A stretch of 16,720 nt of DNA from positions 1-16,720 of the forward strand of contig JBBRXC010000025.1 in the NCBI GenBank assembly GCA_038248745.1, written 5' to 3'. Within the stretch, counting starts at the first letter, position 1. The number at the start of each line of letters is the position of its first letter. Source of the stretch: JAENWH01 sp038248745. Its GTDB lineage: Bacteria; Bacillota; Clostridia; Peptostreptococcales; Anaerovoracaceae. The position numbers and the translations under genes were made by a program. The notes under the pieces are model-generated. The model had not been told where the DNA came from. It searched no databases and was given only the letters and a program-made list of their open reading frames with translations. Positions 14,328-16,720 of this stretch are shown piece after piece.

Positions 14328-15500
14328 CTACTTATAGGAAGTCACCTTGTTCTTCCCCGTATTTTTAGATCTATATAAGGCTTCGTCTGCGCTCTTAATT
14401 ACAAGATCATAACTTGAAACTTGATCATACTCATAAATTCCGATGCTCAAAGTAATAATTGGTTTTGGCAACATCTCTGGATCGATAATAAGTTCTGAGA
14501 CCCTGGTTAATATTCGAGTTGCAATCATTTCAGCTACATTGATGCTGGCGGTTGGAAGAAGACAAATAAATTCATCCCCACCATACCTGGCACAAATGTC
14601 GAAGCCGCGAGTATTTTTTCTCAGCTCATTGGAAACGTCCTTTAATACCTGATCGCCAAAGTGGTGACCGAAGGTATCGTTAATTGCCTTAAAGTGATCT
14701 ATATCAATCATCATTACTGAAAATACTATTTTAGATTTCTTTGACTTCAGAATATTTCTTCGTAAGGCATTTTCAAAATGACTTTTTGTAGATAAACCAG
14801 TTAAATAGTCTGTATCTAAGCTATCCGTTGTAATCCAGATTAATTTATAAACAGCATAGCTAAGAATTAGTAGTATCACAGTAAAACTAAAAAAAATAAT
14901 AGTACGTAAATATGAAATAATATTATTAAGCTGATTGGCAGAAACATCCGTACCAACAAGTCCAATTACTTGACCACTTAGCGGATCGATAATTGGCGCA
15001 TATCCAGAGATCAAGTCTCCCCAAACAGGATAATTTTCCATAGGGCTAAAATTAGGTTTTTTCGTCTCATAAGCCAGAATTTTATATTGATCGATTTGAT
15101 CAGTTGAACCAAGAGGGGAGAAAAACTCGCTGTCCATTGGTTCACCATCTAAAATATACATTGTGGTGTCTTCAGTAACCTTTTTCTCAGTATAAATATA
15201 TCGAACTTCTGTCGTATCTTTTAACGTTCTAAATATATGCTGCATTTTTTCATAGTAGGCTTTGTCATAAGAACCATCAACATAAGAGGAAGCCGCGCTA
15301 AGTCTTTTGTAAGATTCAATATCTTGAGCAATGATTTCAGCAACAGAAACAGAAATCGCCATCGTTGATTTGCCAATTTCTTCTTCGATTAAGTTTCTAG
15401 TATTTGCGTAAATGGCATAAGCAGGAATACTTAGTATAATGATCAACAAGAACATTATTATTGTAAAAAATATTCTTTTATGCCGACTTATAATTTTCAT
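14328..15500 (-). CDS. Membrane-bound Cache-GGDEF diguanylate cyclase
   Basis: 390 residues. Two membrane helices (about 9-31 and 199-223) flank an extracytoplasmic sensor of about 165 residues ending in YAPIIDPLSGQVIGLVGTDV (168-187), the hallmark strand pair of a Cache/PAS-like domain. The cytoplasmic GGDEF domain (about 228-390) starts at DTDYLTGL; it has the metal-binding MMIDIDHFKAIND, the active-site GGDEF (307-311) and, five residues before it, RGFD (298-301), an intact RxxD inhibitory site. It should make c-di-GMP from GTP in response to an outside ligand and be product-inhibited. No EAL domain is present. It is the first gene of a probable operon with SMR, methyltransferase and flavoprotein genes; GGGAG precedes the ATG. 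The ligand is unknown. Confidence 0.93.
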   Translation of the reverse strand: MKIISRHKRIFFTIIMFLLIIILSIPAYAIYANTRNLIEEEIGKSTMAISVSVAEIIAQDIESYKRLSAASSYVDGSYDKAYYEKMQHIFRTLKDTTEVRYIYTEKKVTEDTTMYILDGEPMDSEFFSPLGSTDQIDQYKILAYETKKPNFSPMENYPVWGDLISGYAPIIDPLSGQVIGLVGTDVSANQLNNIISYLRTIIFFSFTVILLILSYAVYKLIWITTDSLDTDYLTGLSTKSHFENALRRNILKSKKSKIVFSVMMIDIDHFKAINDTFGHHFGDQVLKDVSNELRKNTRGFDICARYGGDEFICLLPTASINVAEMIATRILTRVSELIIDPEMLPKPIITLSIGIYEYDQVSSYDLVIKSADEALYRSKNTGKNKVTSYK

Positions 15501-15538
15501 TTGGTCTCCCTGTAAATTAATTTGAACTTAATGAGTTT

Positions 15539-15544
15539 ATTCTA
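15539..15544 (-). promoter_or_regulatory. Extended -10 element before the diguanylate cyclase
   Basis: TAGAAT preceded by TGA (minus strand) fits an extended -10 box about 38 bases before the ATG. No good -35 hexamer is seen at 16-18 bases; an inverted repeat occupies that place. Confidence 0.45.
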
Positions 15545-15564
15545 TCATAAATTCGAAAATAGTA

Positions 15565-15583
15565 CAGGTAATAATGTTACCTG
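15565..15583. repeat. 7-bp inverted repeat, possible operator
   Basis: CAGGTAA and TTACCTG are exact inverted arms around a 5-base spacer, lying over and upstream of the -35 region of the diguanylate cyclase promoter. The symmetry and position suit a dimeric regulator; no regulator gene is nearby. It is too short and T-poor to be a terminator. Confidence 0.45.
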
Positions 15584-15613
15584 ACGTGCAAAAATAAAAT
15601 TAGAAAAATTAAA

Positions 15614-15646
15614 AACTACAGGACAGAATGTGCTTGTCCTGTAGTT
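15614..15646 (-). terminator. Intrinsic terminator of the amidohydrolase gene
   Basis: AACTACAGGACA (15635-15646, minus strand) pairs with TGTCCTGTAGTT (15614-15625) in a perfect 12-bp stem with a 9-base loop, followed by TTTAATTTTTC. It lies about 20 bases after the amidohydrolase stop. Confidence 0.9.
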
Positions 15647-15668
15647 AAAAAGAGCGAATAATTACTGA

Positions 15669-16720
15669 TTATTCTCCAAATTTGTACACTTCATTTCCTT
15701 TGAAAACTGTGCTAAGAACTAGGGTGCCATCAATATCAAGAGGATTTATTTCAAATAAGTTTTGATTAAGTACAGCAAAGTCTGCTGACTTTCCAACTTC
15801 AATGGAACCTGTCGTATCTTCTCTATAATTTTGATATGCGCCATTTATTGTAAATGACTTTATCATATTTTCAAGAGAGACTCTTTCCTCCGGCCACAAA
15901 AGCCATGTAGGGTCATCCACATCTGTTATATCATCAACCTCATAGAACGCTGCATTATTAAGATTTCTTGTCACCCCAACTTCAATTGCCCAAAACGGAT
16001 TGTTGTATGGCGTAACTGGGTGATCTGATGAGCAAACAAGCTTTGCACCAGCATCAATAAATGATTGCATAGGATATTCCTTCTCAGCTCTTTCAGCGCC
16101 TAGCAATGGCATGTCTACCACTTCCCACCAGTAAGGTTCTTTAAAAGCCCAGTATGGCTGCATATTGGCTATGATACCAAGTTCCCCAAACCTTGCTACA
16201 TCCTCAGGTGCTACTAACTGAAGGTGTGTTATTACATTTCTAAATTCTTTTCCTTCATTTGCAGCTTGTGCTGCTTCAAACGAATCAAGGGTTTGTCTTG
16301 TTGCGGCATCTCCTATTGAATGTACATGTATCTGGAAATCATTTTCAAGGCCATAGGTAAATGCGGCTTCCATTTTTTCTTTGGTCCAAAGAGGTTCACT
16401 TACAAAATCTGCACCCATTCCACCCTCTTCAGTGTATGGTTCAAGCAAATATCCCGTAACGCCTTCGATAACACCATCTGCAAAGAATTTCAAACTTCCG
16501 TTTTTATAGGTTTCTGTTTCGTATGAATTTCTTTTTTCTATCGCTGCATCTATCTGTGCCGTTGCGTCTTCATTAGGAGAAATTACGGTATTACAAAATA
16601 CATACATATCCAGCATACCCTCTTGGTCCATCTTTAAAAACGGATCAAGGTTTACTGCTGCAGTTATTCCATTTGACATGGATGTCATACCAGTATAGCC
16701 ATATGCCTGCTGCATATCCA
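15669..16720 (-). CDS. YtcJ-like amidohydrolase (amidohydrolase 3 family), C-terminal part
   Basis: Partial gene; the reading frame is open to the right edge, so the internal ATG at 16715 is probably not the start. Full members have about 530-600 residues, so roughly 200 N-terminal residues, including the first metal ligands, are outside. The visible 350 residues belong to the YtcJ-type TIM-barrel metal hydrolases: IHVHSIGDAATRQTLD (the HxxGD signature), later CSSDHPVTPYNNPFW (the SDxPV signature carrying the catalytic Asp), and the C-terminal beta-sandwich return with GSIEVGKSADFAVLNQN. Such enzymes hydrolyse amide bonds of cyclic or N-acyl substrates; the substrate here is unknown. A strong terminator follows directly, so it is the end of its transcription unit. 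Confidence 0.9.
   Translation of the reverse strand, partial: DMQQAYGYTGMTSMSNGITAAVNLDPFLKMDQEGMLDMYVFCNTVISPNEDATAQIDAAIEKRNSYETETYKNGSLKFFADGVIEGVTGYLLEPYTEEGGMGADFVSEPLWTKEKMEAAFTYGLENDFQIHVHSIGDAATRQTLDSFEAAQAANEGKEFRNVITHLQLVAPEDVARFGELGIIANMQPYWAFKEPYWWEVVDMPLLGAERAEKEYPMQSFIDAGAKLVCSSDHPVTPYNNPFWAIEVGVTRNLNNAAFYEVDDITDVDDPTWLLWPEERVSLENMIKSFTINGAYQNYREDTTGSIEVGKSADFAVLNQNLFEINPLDIDGTLVLSTVFKGNEVYKFGE

Noticed and set aside
16715..16720. Start codon of the amidohydrolase at the ATG at 16715
   Set aside because: The frame stays open to the window edge and the protein would lack the N-terminal third of its family, so this ATG is an internal Met.

Overview
The window is AT-rich with strong Shine-Dalgarno sites and consensus-like sigma-A promoters. 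It carries a multimeric [FeFe] hydrogenase and the SCIFF peptide with its maturase, a pair typical of Clostridia. The source is most likely an anaerobic, fermentative or acetogenic member of the Clostridia (Bacillota); the genus cannot be fixed from this sequence. Every gene I can support lies on the minus strand, so transcription runs from high to low coordinates, and no intergenic stretch exceeds about 170 bases. I see no rRNA, tRNA, CRISPR array, insertion sequence or phage gene.

In transcription order, the right edge holds the C-terminal part of a YtcJ-type amidohydrolase (15669-16720), closed by a strong terminator. Next comes a probable four-gene operon (15500 to 11541): a membrane-bound Cache-GGDEF diguanylate cyclase, an SMR-family efflux protein, a TRM11-like methyltransferase and a lipoamide-dehydrogenase-like flavoprotein. 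A three-gene ABC importer of the NitT/TauT class follows (11395 to 9078). It has its own promoter, a possible 14-residue leader ORF translationally coupled to the binding protein, and a terminator.

The centre is a three-gene hydrogenase operon (8920 to 3443): HydC (NuoE-like), a 1040-residue HydB-like subunit and HydA. The HydB-like subunit is the most notable gene. Its NuoF-type core lacks the C-terminal 2[4Fe-4S] ferredoxin domain usual in HydB and is instead fused to a whole GltD/NfnB-like FAD- and NAD(P)H-binding module. This predicts a hydrogenase with two pyridine-nucleotide sites, formally a hybrid of a bifurcating hydrogenase and an Nfn/Stn-type transhydrogenase. A Rex-operator-like palindrome overlaps the operon's -10 element, which fits control by the NADH/NAD+ ratio.

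The left part holds a membrane-anchored permuted NlpC/P60 (YiiX-like) hydrolase, the SCIFF ribosomal peptide (scfA, with seven rather than six cysteines) and its radical SAM/SPASM maturase (scfB), with an intrinsic terminator between scfA and scfB. Last is the start of a threonyl-tRNA synthetase that lacks the usual N-terminal TGS domain. Both scfA and thrS are preceded by perfect TTGACA-16-TATAAT promoters whose -35 boxes sit in the last codons of the upstream gene.
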